From Verrucolacustris abundans (GTDB lineage: Bacteria; Verrucomicrobiota; Verrucomicrobiia; Methylacidiphilales; Verrucolacustridaceae), in the NCBI GenBank assembly GCA_965194535.1, contig OZ239145.1:1922001-1986000 (forward strand): a stretch of 64,000 nt of DNA, written 5' to 3'. This document shows, piece by piece, positions 6,880 to 14,331 of this stretch. A model generated the notes under the pieces. That model was not told the DNA's origin, searched no databases, and saw only the letters and a program-made list of their open reading frames with translations. The translations under genes and the position numbers were made by a program. Numbering within the stretch: position 1 is the stretch's first letter; each line of letters starts with the position of its first letter.

Positions 6880-7893
6880 CTAAACCTGTGCGTAGCTTCG
6901 GTACCAATCCACAAACCTCTTGATGCCGTCCTCAATCGAAGTTTCCGGCCGAAAGCCCACCGCCTCCCCTAAGTCATCGACTTTCGCTGCTGTTGCCATC
7001 ACATCCCCAGCAGGCACGGGCTTCATGATCACCTTTGCCTCCTTACCCGTGGCTACCTCGATCGCCTTCACAAATCTGCCCAACTCCACTGGCTCACTAT
7101 TTCCAATGTTATAAATCCGATACGGGGCGGGACTCGTGGCAGGGTCCGGCTTCTTCCCATCCCATCGCACGTTTCCGGTTGCCGGTTTTTTCGTCAATCG
7201 AACGATCCCCTCGACAATATCATCCACATAAGTGAAATCCCGCCGCATCTTTCCCTCTCCAAAAAGCTCGATCTCTTTTCCCGCTAAAATTGCCTGAGTG
7301 AATTTGTAATAGGCCATATCGGGCCGACCCCACGGACCATACACCGTAAAAAATCGCAAGCCTGTGCACGGAATTCCATACAGATGCGCATACGAGTGGG
7401 CCATCAACTCATTGGCCTTCTTCGTTGCGGCATACAGAGAAATGGGGTGATCCACATTGTCTTTTTCCGAAAACGGCATTCCTTGATTCAGCCCATACAC
7501 GGAGCTTGAACTCGCAAAGATCAAATGGGGTGTCTTCTGCGCTCGACACGCCTCCAACACGTCCAACATCCCCTCCAGGTTGCTACGAGCATAGGCATGG
7601 GGATGCGTCAGGCTGTAACGCACCCCCGCCTGCGCCGCCAGATGCACAACCACCTCGGGCTTCACCTCATGCCAAATTTTCTCCACCCCCGTCCGGTCCC
7701 CAAGGTCCGTCTTCAAAAACCGGAAGGCCTTGCTCTTTTGTAACCGCGCCAGACGTGCCTCCTTAAGGCTCACGTCATAGTAATCGTTCAGGTTGTCCAG
7801 ACCAACGACCTCGTCCCCTTGCTGGAGGAGCCGCTCGCTCAAATGATACCCAATGAAACCCGCCGCCCCCGTCACCAGCACTCGGCGGCTCAT
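6880..7893 (-). CDS. NAD-dependent nucleotide-sugar epimerase (UDP-glucuronate 4-epimerase-like)
   Basis: An extended short-chain dehydrogenase of 337 residues. It has the N-terminal NAD motif GAAGFIGYHLSERL, the LDNLNDYYDVSLKEARL segment typical of UDP-glucuronate 4-epimerases, the FASSSSVYG strand with the catalytic Ser/Thr region, and the YAATKKANE motif (Tyr-x3-Lys). It probably supplies UDP-galacturonate for surface glycans. The start is the ATG that overlaps the Nudix stop by 4 nt (ATGA); the longer frame only adds unrelated residues read through that gene. It is cotranscribed with the upstream Nudix gene. Confidence 0.88.
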   Translation of the reverse strand: MSRRVLVTGAAGFIGYHLSERLLQQGDEVVGLDNLNDYYDVSLKEARLARLQKSKAFRFLKTDLGDRTGVEKIWHEVKPEVVVHLAAQAGVRYSLTHPHAYARSNLEGMLDVLEACRAQKTPHLIFASSSSVYGLNQGMPFSEKDNVDHPISLYAATKKANELMAHSYAHLYGIPCTGLRFFTVYGPWGRPDMAYYKFTQAILAGKEIELFGEGKMRRDFTYVDDIVEGIVRLTKKPATGNVRWDGKKPDPATSPAPYRIYNIGNSEPVELGRFVKAIEVATGKEAKVIMKPVPAGDVMATAAKVDDLGEAVGFRPETSIEDGIKRFVDWYRSYAQV

Positions 7894-8396
7894 GCCTTCT
7901 CCATTTTTGACCACTCCATCCGGTCCCCGTCGAATTCGAACCACCCCCGAAACTTTTCCCCTGACAACAATCGGGGCATCCACTGCTCGTCATCCGCCCA
8001 CATCCGGTCGTAGGGAATTTGATCCGTTCGAACCCAAAACGGTTTGGCCTCCACCGTCTCCATCAACTCTCCCTCCCAACCCGAAGCTCGGTACACCGTA
8101 CAGTGCAAGGAGTACCCGTCGCGAAATTGAAAGCGTAGCTCCCCCGCCCACTGCACTCCCGTGGGCGTAATTCCAACCTCCTCCTGCGTCTCGCGAATCG
8201 CGGCCTGCTCCGCCGTCTCCCCTTTTTCAATTCTTCCGCCAGGCCCATTCACTTTTCCCGCGCCCAACCCCCGCTTTTTCTCAATCAACAAAATCTGTCC
8301 GCCCTGGATTACAAAACAGAGTGTCCCCTCCTCCCTTGGCCTCCAGTTCGCGCCATCCACTCGGTCGACAACTTCACTTGTGGAATTGAGGGCCAT
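7890..8396 (-). CDS. Nudix hydrolase, MTH1-like (oxidised purine nucleotide diphosphatase)
   Basis: A 168-residue Nudix protein predicted to hydrolyse oxidised purine nucleoside triphosphates to the monophosphate, cleaning the nucleotide pool. The Nudix box runs from residue 54 to 76 (G-x5-E-x7-RETQEEVGI, complete). Beyond the box it resembles human MTH1: KKRGLGAGKVNG before the box, and DQIPYDRMWADDEQWMP after it, where WADD matches MTH1 Asp119/Asp120 that recognise the base. The family is certain; the substrate is inferred from those residues. It precedes the epimerase gene with a 4-nt overlap. Confidence 0.87.
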   Translation of the reverse strand: MALNSTSEVVDRVDGANWRPREEGTLCFVIQGGQILLIEKKRGLGAGKVNGPGGRIEKGETAEQAAIRETQEEVGITPTGVQWAGELRFQFRDGYSLHCTVYRASGWEGELMETVEAKPFWVRTDQIPYDRMWADDEQWMPRLLSGEKFRGWFEFDGDRMEWSKMEKA

Positions 8397-8405
8397 TCCA
8401 CTCCG

Positions 8406-9257
8406 TCAACGCATCGAACCGCTGGAGCGATCTTTTTGCATCAGCTTGGCCCGTGCCTCTTCCAAAAGTTTCTTCTCTGCCGCCGTCAAGGAGTCCATCC
8501 CCTCCCGCGAAATCTTCTCCAAAATCGGATCTACCTTTTCCAGCGGGACCAACCCTGTCTTTTTGGGAGCTGTCTTTTTCTTGGCGGTGTTTTTCGGACG
8601 CTTTCCAAAAGAAATCTGCGGCCAACTAACCCCTCCCGCCCGAACCCAAGCCACCGCGATGAGCCCCGTCGTCCAAAGCTGAACTCCTCCCAGCCAATCC
8701 CGACCCGCAAAGTACGTTAAACTATACACCGCCATGAGGATCCACCCCACCCACCTGGCCGAAAGCCCAAAGAAAAACTGGGCTCCAGGATGCAAAGCGC
8801 AAAACGCTAAAAAGACCGCAAAGTGGATCGTGCCCGATCCAGCCATCACAACCGAACCTAGCCACGGAGCTAGCCCCGCGATCAGCAAGGCGGGTCCTAC
8901 GGTCAATCCCGCATAAAGAAGCCCTAGGGATTTTCTCCCCATGGCAGATTCCACCTCTCGCCCAAACCAGAAAAACATCAGCATTTCGAACGCAAACCAA
9001 ATTCCCTCCTGACGAATGTCGTGGACAAAGGGATACGTCACCAACGTCCACACATGTCCTTCTGCAAGTTGGGCAGCAGAAAATACCCCAGCGTTCACCC
9101 ACGCCCCTAAACCCGCTGCCATCGCCACAGCCCCCACCGCCATAGACATGGCATGAAGCCCAACCAAAAGAGTCGTTAAATCCACACGGAAACTACCAAC
9201 CATGAAAATAGGCCCCTCCGCACCTTGCCATCGATTCCAGGAATTTCCCCAAGCCAT
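8406..9257 (-). CDS. Rhomboid-family membrane protein, probably proteolytically inactive
   Basis: A 283-residue protein with six or so membrane helices and a cytoplasmic Lys-rich tail. The rhomboid pattern is visible in the WTLVTYPFVHD helix, the FWFGREVES loop, and the Ser helix AGSGTIHFAVFLAF, where the usual GxSG reads AGSG. The partner helix, normally AHxGG, reads GGVQLWTTG and has no His, and the oxyanion His/Asn positions of helix 2 are absent. Protease function is therefore doubtful. The tail (EKVDPILEKISREGMDSLTAAEKKLLEEA) matches one seen after many bacterial rhomboids. It lies 10 nt upstream of the Nudix gene. Confidence 0.72.
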   Translation of the reverse strand: MAWGNSWNRWQGAEGPIFMVGSFRVDLTTLLVGLHAMSMAVGAVAMAAGLGAWVNAGVFSAAQLAEGHVWTLVTYPFVHDIRQEGIWFAFEMLMFFWFGREVESAMGRKSLGLLYAGLTVGPALLIAGLAPWLGSVVMAGSGTIHFAVFLAFCALHPGAQFFFGLSARWVGWILMAVYSLTYFAGRDWLGGVQLWTTGLIAVAWVRAGGVSWPQISFGKRPKNTAKKKTAPKKTGLVPLEKVDPILEKISREGMDSLTAAEKKLLEEARAKLMQKDRSSGSMR

Positions 9258-9305
9258 AGCATTGGAGTATGAAACGGAACGTAGGGCAGGGCAAGCCGTG
9301 CCCCT

Positions 9306-9743
9306 TTAGATCTGATACTCCGTCGTTCTTCCCTTGGCCGCTAGCTTGGCACGCACTCTTTCGACAAGGCGCGCCAAGGTCTCCGCCGCCAATACCTTGC
9401 TCGCCGCACCCGCCGCATCGCTCTGCAACTTTCCCCACACCTCCCCCACCGCATCTCCTCGCGCAACTCCTCTGGCGTTTCTCCCGCCATCCACCCACGC
9501 CACGACCTCACTCATTCGTATCTTTTCCGCAGGACGCGCCAACTCATATCCACCCCCCGACCCACGACGACTAGTTACAAATCCACCCTGCCTCAACCAC
9601 CGCAAAACCTGCTCCATAAACTTTCCAGGAGTGCCCGAAACCTGTGCTAAGGCCGAAGCCTGCTTCACCCTTCCACTTCCCCCCTCCAGGGCCAAAGCCA
9701 CCAGAGCCCTCACCGCATAGTCTGTTGTCCGGGTTGCTGCCAT
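9306..9743 (-). CDS. Rrf2-family transcriptional regulator without Fe-S cysteines
   Basis: A 145-residue winged-helix regulator. The N-terminus TTDYAVRALVALALEGG is the Rrf2 recognition of helix 1, and the wing reads RRGSGGGYELARP as in IscR, NsrR and CymR. It has no Cys at all, so unlike IscR or NsrR it cannot hold a [2Fe-2S] or [4Fe-4S] cluster and may act like CymR, through protein partners or metabolites. The ATG at 9743 is chosen because the longer frame adds a non-family leader. It faces mcsB across a 93-bp divergent gap and is a candidate regulator of it (inference). Confidence 0.85.
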   Translation of the reverse strand: MAATRTTDYAVRALVALALEGGSGRVKQASALAQVSGTPGKFMEQVLRWLRQGGFVTSRRGSGGGYELARPAEKIRMSEVVAWVDGGRNARGVARGDAVGEVWGKLQSDAAGAASKVLAAETLARLVERVRAKLAAKGRTTEYQI

Positions 9744-9836
9744 CCCCCCATCGTCCCGAGGGTTATTCGCTTCGTCAACCCGCGCTTCCGCGCAACCCGT
9801 TGCCAACCCCACCTTCCAAAGGTAATCTCAACTTCT

Positions 9837-10913
9837 ATGAAAGCGGAAAACGGACACTCCGCCGCCACCCCCGCTCCCGAAGTGGATTCGGGTATTGTCA
9901 TTTCCAGTCGGGTTCGCCTTGCCAGAAATGTAAAAAGTTTCGCCTTCCCAGGTTGGCTGAAAAAAGCCGATCGACTTAAACTTTTAGAAACCATTCAGCC
10001 TGCCGTTTCAGACCTCACCTGCATGCGCCCTGCCAAAGTTTCTGTCGCGATGGAAACATTAACTCCGCTCGACAAACAACTCTTGGTCGAAAAACACCTC
10101 ATCAGCCGCGAGCACGCCGCGAAAAACGCCGGAAGTGGCCTCGTTGTAAATGGGGACGAATCCCTTTCCGTAATGATCAATGAAGAGGATCATATTCGCC
10201 TCCAAGCCCTCCGCCCAGGGTTTCACCTTCTCGAAGCGTGGGATGCGGCCGACAAGCTCGACACGGCCCTCGAGGACAAACTCGAATTCTCTTTCTCTCC
10301 CTCCCTTGGCTACCTCACCGCCTGCCCGACCAATGTCGGCACCGGAATGCGCGCCTCCGCTATGCTACATCTTCCTGGACTGGTGTTGGGCGAGCAGATC
10401 AATCAGGTCATTAAGTCGGTCAATCAACTAGGCCTGGCCGTCCGAGGCCTGTACGGCGAAGGAACCGAAGCTCTTGGAAATCTTTTCCAAATTTCCAACC
10501 AAACAACCTTGGGCGAGTCGGAACGCCAGATCCTAGATCGTCTCGTCAAAGTAGTTCGCCAACTCACCGAGCTCGAAAACAACGCTCGCCAGAAATTGAT
10601 CCAAGAAAAAGGCCGTATGCTTGCCGATCAGGTTGGCCGCTCCTACGGCATTGTTCTTCACTCCTACTCCATTTCCTCGAAGGAAGCCCTTAATCTTCTC
10701 AGCTTACTTAGGTTAGCGGCGGACCTCGTCCTGCTCCCCGCCACTCTCAAGCCCAAGCTCGATACTCTCCTTATTTCCACTCAACCAGCCCATCTCCAGC
10801 AGGCTTCACAGAAGAAACTGGGGGCAGAGGAACGGGACGCCTTCCGCGCCGATCTTCTTCGTGAAAAACTCAAGGGCATTGCCGAACCCGCGATGCGTAA
10901 ATTGCACCTCTAA
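9837..10913 (+). CDS. mcsB: Protein arginine kinase McsB
   Basis: An ATP:guanido phosphotransferase-fold enzyme that phosphorylates arginines on proteins. In Gram-positive bacteria phospho-Arg marks proteins for ClpCP degradation. Signatures are ISSRVRLARN (residues 22-31, phosphate binding), NEEDHIRLQ (residues 115-123), and TACPTNVGTGMRAS with Cys163, the expected active-site Cys. The 358-residue length is normal. clpC follows 24 nt downstream in the same direction, which supports the phospho-Arg degradation role. The usual activator McsA and repressor CtsR are absent here; an Rrf2 gene is divergent instead. TAATCT lies 8 nt before the ATG with no clear ribosome site. Confidence 0.93.
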   Translation: MKAENGHSAATPAPEVDSGIVISSRVRLARNVKSFAFPGWLKKADRLKLLETIQPAVSDLTCMRPAKVSVAMETLTPLDKQLLVEKHLISREHAAKNAGSGLVVNGDESLSVMINEEDHIRLQALRPGFHLLEAWDAADKLDTALEDKLEFSFSPSLGYLTACPTNVGTGMRASAMLHLPGLVLGEQINQVIKSVNQLGLAVRGLYGEGTEALGNLFQISNQTTLGESERQILDRLVKVVRQLTELENNARQKLIQEKGRMLADQVGRSYGIVLHSYSISSKEALNLLSLLRLAADLVLLPATLKPKLDTLLISTQPAHLQQASQKKLGAEERDAFRADLLREKLKGIAEPAMRKLHL

Positions 10914-10930
10914 CCGACTTGGGTTAATAT
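10902..10930 (+). promoter_or_regulatory. Possible internal promoter for clpC
   Basis: TTGCAC, a 17-nt spacer and TAATAT lie across the end of mcsB and end 7 nt before the clpC GTG. A transcript from here would begin at or next to the start codon, i.e. leaderless. No Shine-Dalgarno is visible upstream of clpC. Match to sigma-70 consensus is partial in both boxes. Confidence 0.35.
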
Positions 10931-10937
10931 CCTTCCT

Positions 10938-13454
10938 GTGAACAATTTCACCCCCCGCGCACAACAAGTCCTCGCCCTTGCCCGCAAGGAGGCCGACCGC
11001 TTTAACCACAACTATGTGGGCACGGAGCATATTCTCCTCGGCTTGATCAAGCTGGGCCAAGGCGTCGCCGTCAATGTCCTCCAGAAAATGGGGTTAGATC
11101 TCGAAACGGTCCGGATGGAAGTAGAAAAACAGGTTGGAACAGGTCCTGACACCAAAGTCACAGGCAACATTCCCTACACCCCAAGAGTCAAAAAGGTTCT
11201 CGCCCTAGCCAGTAAAGAGGCGAAAGCCCTTCATCACTCCTATGTCGGCACTGAACACATTCTTTTAGGTCTCCTTCGCGAAGGTGATGGAGTGGCCGCC
11301 CGCGTTCTGAAATCGCTCGAGGTCGATATCGAAAGAGCCCGACAAGAAGTTCTCAAGGAACTCGATCCTAATTTCGAGGAGGGGGGAGAACCCGCAGGTG
11401 GAATGGAAGAGTCCCCCGCTGGCAATGCAGAAGCCGCAGCCTCCGCAGGCTCCTCTGGCGCTCGCAAAGACATAAAAACCCCTGCCCTCAAAGCCTTCGG
11501 TCGCGACCTCACAGAGCTCGCCCGCAAAGGAGAGATGGATCCCGTTATCGGTCGCAAAAATGAGATCGAACGCGTGGTGCAAATTCTTTGCCGTAGAACC
11601 AAAAATAATCCCGTCCTTATCGGCGAAGCAGGAGTTGGAAAAACCGCGATTGTCGAAGGCCTGGCCCAAGAGATCGCTTCAGGCAATGTTCCCGAAATTC
11701 TCCGTGACAAAAAAGTGATCACTCTCGACCTGGCTCTCATGGTGGCGGGCACAAAATATCGCGGCCAATTCGAAGAACGCATCAAAGCTGTCATGGAGGA
11801 AATTCGGAAGCTGAAGTCCGTTCTCCTCTTTATCGATGAGCTTCACACGCTCGTAGGCGCAGGCTCGGCCGAGGGTGCCATGGATGCCTCGAATATCATC
11901 AAGCCCGCCCTCTCCCGAGGTGAACTGCAGTGTATCGGGGCCACCACCATGAACGAGTACCGCAAATACATCGAAAAAGACTCCGCCCTCGAGCGCAGGT
12001 TCCAGACCGTTCGGGTAGATGCTCCCTCCATCGATGAAGCGATTGCCATTCTCCACGGTCTCCGAGCGAAATATGAGGAACATCACCACGCCAAGATTTC
12101 AAATGAGGCCATCGCCGCCTCGGTTCGCCTCAGCGAACGCTACATCACAGGCCGATACCTGCCCGATAAAGCGATCGACGTCATGGACGAAGCGGGTTCC
12201 CGATGCCGAATTGCCGCCAGCATCCGCCCGGCAGAATTCAAATTGGCCGAGGGCGAGATCGAGACCATCCGAGCGGAAAAAGAGGCCGCCATCAAAGCGC
12301 AAGACTTTGAAAAAGCCGCCGCTCTCCGGGACCGCGAAAAAGAGTCTACCGCGAAGCTGGAAAATGATCTGAACGCATGGCGCAAGAAGCGCGATGAGAT
12401 TGTTGTCGATGTCGGTGAGGAGGACGTCAAACACGTCATATCCAAGTGGACAGGCATCCCTCTCACGCGAATGGGAGAAGGCGATCTCTCAAAACTCCTC
12501 AATATCGGAGAAACCCTCCAATCGCGTGTCATTGGACAACACGAAGCCGTTCAGGCCCTCGCGAAAGCGCTTCGTCGCTCTCGTGCTGACCTTAAAGACC
12601 CGAAACGCCCCATTGGCTCCTTTATCTTCCTGGGTCCGACTGGTGTCGGTAAAACCCACCTTGCAAAAGCTTTGGCGGAAGAAGTATTTGGAGAAAAAGA
12701 TGCGCTCGTTCAACTCGACATGTCCGAATACATGGAAAAGTTTAACGTTTCTCGTCTGATCGGTTCCCCCCCAGGTTATGTAGGCTACGAGGAGGGTGGC
12801 CAGTTGACCGAAAAAGTCCGTCGTCGCCCCTACTGCGTTGTTCTGTTTGATGAAATCGAAAAGGCCCATCCTGATGTTTGGAATGTGCTTCTCCAAATCC
12901 TAGAAGACGGGCAGGTGACCGACAGCCTTGCCAGGAAAGTCGATTTCCGAAACACCATCATCATCATGACCTCCAACGTGGGAGCGGAGTTGATTCGCAA
13001 AGGCAACGTGATGGGCTTCGGCACTCCTGTTCACGAGCAGGACTACAACGCGATTAAAGAAAAGATTCTCGGGGAAACGAAAAAGATCTTCAAACCGGAG
13101 TTCCTCAATCGGCTCGACGATCAGATCGTCTTTCACTCTCTCACTCGCGAAGACCTTTCTAAAATCGTCTCCCTCGAGGTTGCCAAAGTTGCAGCCCGCG
13201 TTCGCGAAAAAGGCGTGGAAATCGAACTTACCCCCGAAGCCTCTACTTTCCTTATCGAGAAAGGCTATGAGCCCGTCTACGGCGCCCGTCCGCTGCGCCG
13301 CGCGATCGAAAGATATCTGGAGGATCCGATCGCCGAGGAAGTCATTCGCGGAAAAATTAAAGCCGGGGATCGGGTCAAAGTCGGAGCCGATAAGGAAAAC
13401 CTCACCTTCACCACCACTTCGCCCAGCGCACCCGCGAAATCTACCGCCAGCTGA
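10938..13454 (+). CDS. clpC: AAA+ unfoldase ClpC
   Basis: A Hsp100 unfoldase of 838 residues that feeds proteins to the ClpP protease. There are two N-terminal Clp_N repeats (the YVGTEHILLGL motif appears twice), AAA1 with Walker A GEAGVGKT near residue 232, a middle domain with a UVR-like helix pair (DFEKAAALRDREKE), AAA2 with GPTGVGKT near residue 568 and the pore loop GYVGYEEGG, and a C-terminal D2-small domain. The short coiled middle domain marks ClpC rather than ClpB. The start is GTG. It follows mcsB, so phospho-Arg substrates captured by the N-domain are likely. Its stop overlaps the likely CTG start of the ubiE homologue. Confidence 0.96.
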   Translation: MNNFTPRAQQVLALARKEADRFNHNYVGTEHILLGLIKLGQGVAVNVLQKMGLDLETVRMEVEKQVGTGPDTKVTGNIPYTPRVKKVLALASKEAKALHHSYVGTEHILLGLLREGDGVAARVLKSLEVDIERARQEVLKELDPNFEEGGEPAGGMEESPAGNAEAAASAGSSGARKDIKTPALKAFGRDLTELARKGEMDPVIGRKNEIERVVQILCRRTKNNPVLIGEAGVGKTAIVEGLAQEIASGNVPEILRDKKVITLDLALMVAGTKYRGQFEERIKAVMEEIRKLKSVLLFIDELHTLVGAGSAEGAMDASNIIKPALSRGELQCIGATTMNEYRKYIEKDSALERRFQTVRVDAPSIDEAIAILHGLRAKYEEHHHAKISNEAIAASVRLSERYITGRYLPDKAIDVMDEAGSRCRIAASIRPAEFKLAEGEIETIRAEKEAAIKAQDFEKAAALRDREKESTAKLENDLNAWRKKRDEIVVDVGEEDVKHVISKWTGIPLTRMGEGDLSKLLNIGETLQSRVIGQHEAVQALAKALRRSRADLKDPKRPIGSFIFLGPTGVGKTHLAKALAEEVFGEKDALVQLDMSEYMEKFNVSRLIGSPPGYVGYEEGGQLTEKVRRRPYCVVLFDEIEKAHPDVWNVLLQILEDGQVTDSLARKVDFRNTIIIMTSNVGAELIRKGNVMGFGTPVHEQDYNAIKEKILGETKKIFKPEFLNRLDDQIVFHSLTREDLSKIVSLEVAKVAARVREKGVEIELTPEASTFLIEKGYEPVYGARPLRRAIERYLEDPIAEEVIRGKIKAGDRVKVGADKENLTFTTTSPSAPAKSTAS

Positions 13455-14137
13455 ACACCTCCGATCACGCTTCACGGATTCAGACTCTTTTCTCCGACCT
13501 CGCACCTTCGTACGACCTCTACAATCGCATTTTCAGCCTTGGGTTGGATATCTTTTGGCGAAAGCGCCTGGTTGAGACAGTAGCGGAAACCCATCCCTCC
13601 AACGTGCTGGATGTGGCCTGTGGATCGGGCGACGTAACGCTGGCGCTCCAAAAAGCTCTTCCCGCCGCTCAAATCACTGGACTGGACTTTTGCGGCGCCC
13701 TTTTGGCCCAAGCATCCGCTCGCGGGGTCAAACAGGTTGTTCAGGGAGACGCCCTTCACCTTCCATTTTCTGATGGTTCTTTTTCTGCAGTAACGCTGGC
13801 TTTCGGATTGCGTAATTTTTCCGATCGCTCCAAGGCCTTACTGGAAATTCACCGCACTCTTCTTTCAGGCGGTCTATTCGCGCTGCTGGAGTTCACTCCC
13901 CCGCCTTATCCGTGGAACCTCTTTTGGAACTTTTACCTTTTTCGCTTCATGCCCTGGGTGGCTCAACTTCTGACCCGCCAAGGTGAGTCCTTTCGCTATC
14001 TAGCTGAAAGTATCTCCCGATTCCCAACACCTTCGGCCCTCCACCACGAACTACATGCCGCAGGCCTGAAACTTCTTTTCGCCCGCTCCATGTCGCTCGG
14101 ACTTGTCAGGCTGACCATCTGCAGAAAAGTTTCTTAA
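13451..14137 (+). CDS. ubiE: UbiE/MenG-type C-methyltransferase, probable CTG start
   Basis: A class I SAM methyltransferase of the family that methylates demethylmenaquinone or its ubiquinone counterpart. The N-terminal UbiE region (IQTLFSDLAPSYDLYNRIFSL) is encoded before the first standard start (TTG 13544). Motif I is DVACGSGDVTLAL, followed by GLDFCGALL, VVQGDALHLPFSDGSFSAV and FGLRNFSDR, all UbiE hallmarks. The frame has no ATG, GTG or TTG between the upstream stop (13391-13393) and 13544, so CTG at 13451, overlapping the clpC TGA as CTGA, is the best start and gives 228 residues. Starting at TTG would remove a conserved part of the fold. With no ubiquinone genes in view, menaquinone is as likely a substrate. 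Confidence 0.82.
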   Translation: MNTSDHASRIQTLFSDLAPSYDLYNRIFSLGLDIFWRKRLVETVAETHPSNVLDVACGSGDVTLALQKALPAAQITGLDFCGALLAQASARGVKQVVQGDALHLPFSDGSFSAVTLAFGLRNFSDRSKALLEIHRTLLSGGLFALLEFTPPPYPWNLFWNFYLFRFMPWVAQLLTRQGESFRYLAESISRFPTPSALHHELHAAGLKLLFARSMSLGLVRLTICRKVS

Positions 14138-14202
14138 ACTCTACCCGCTCTCCTTCTCATCCCGCTCCGCGGATTTGCAGATTACACCTCCACTCTTCGA
14201 TT

Positions 14203-14275
14203 TGGAGGTATGGGGATTCGAACCCCAGACCTTCTCATTGCGAACGAGACGCTCTACCAACTGAGCTATACCCCC
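14203..14275 (-). tRNA. tRNA-Ala (anticodon CGC)
   Basis: A full 73-nt cloverleaf on the minus strand: acceptor GGGGGTA paired with TACCTCC, D-arm GCTCAGTTGGTAGAGC, anticodon loop TTCGCAA (anticodon CGC, reading GCG) and T-arm with GGTTCGAATCC. Position 3-70 is a G-U wobble, the alanine identity element for AlaRS. The discriminator is A. The CCA end is not encoded, so it must be added by the tRNA nucleotidyltransferase. It sits between ubiE and rpoD. Confidence 0.95.
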
Positions 14276-14331
14276 AATGAAAAGACTTTAATGCTCACCA
14301 CTCCCCATTTCAACCCCCCGAGCCCCAAGAA

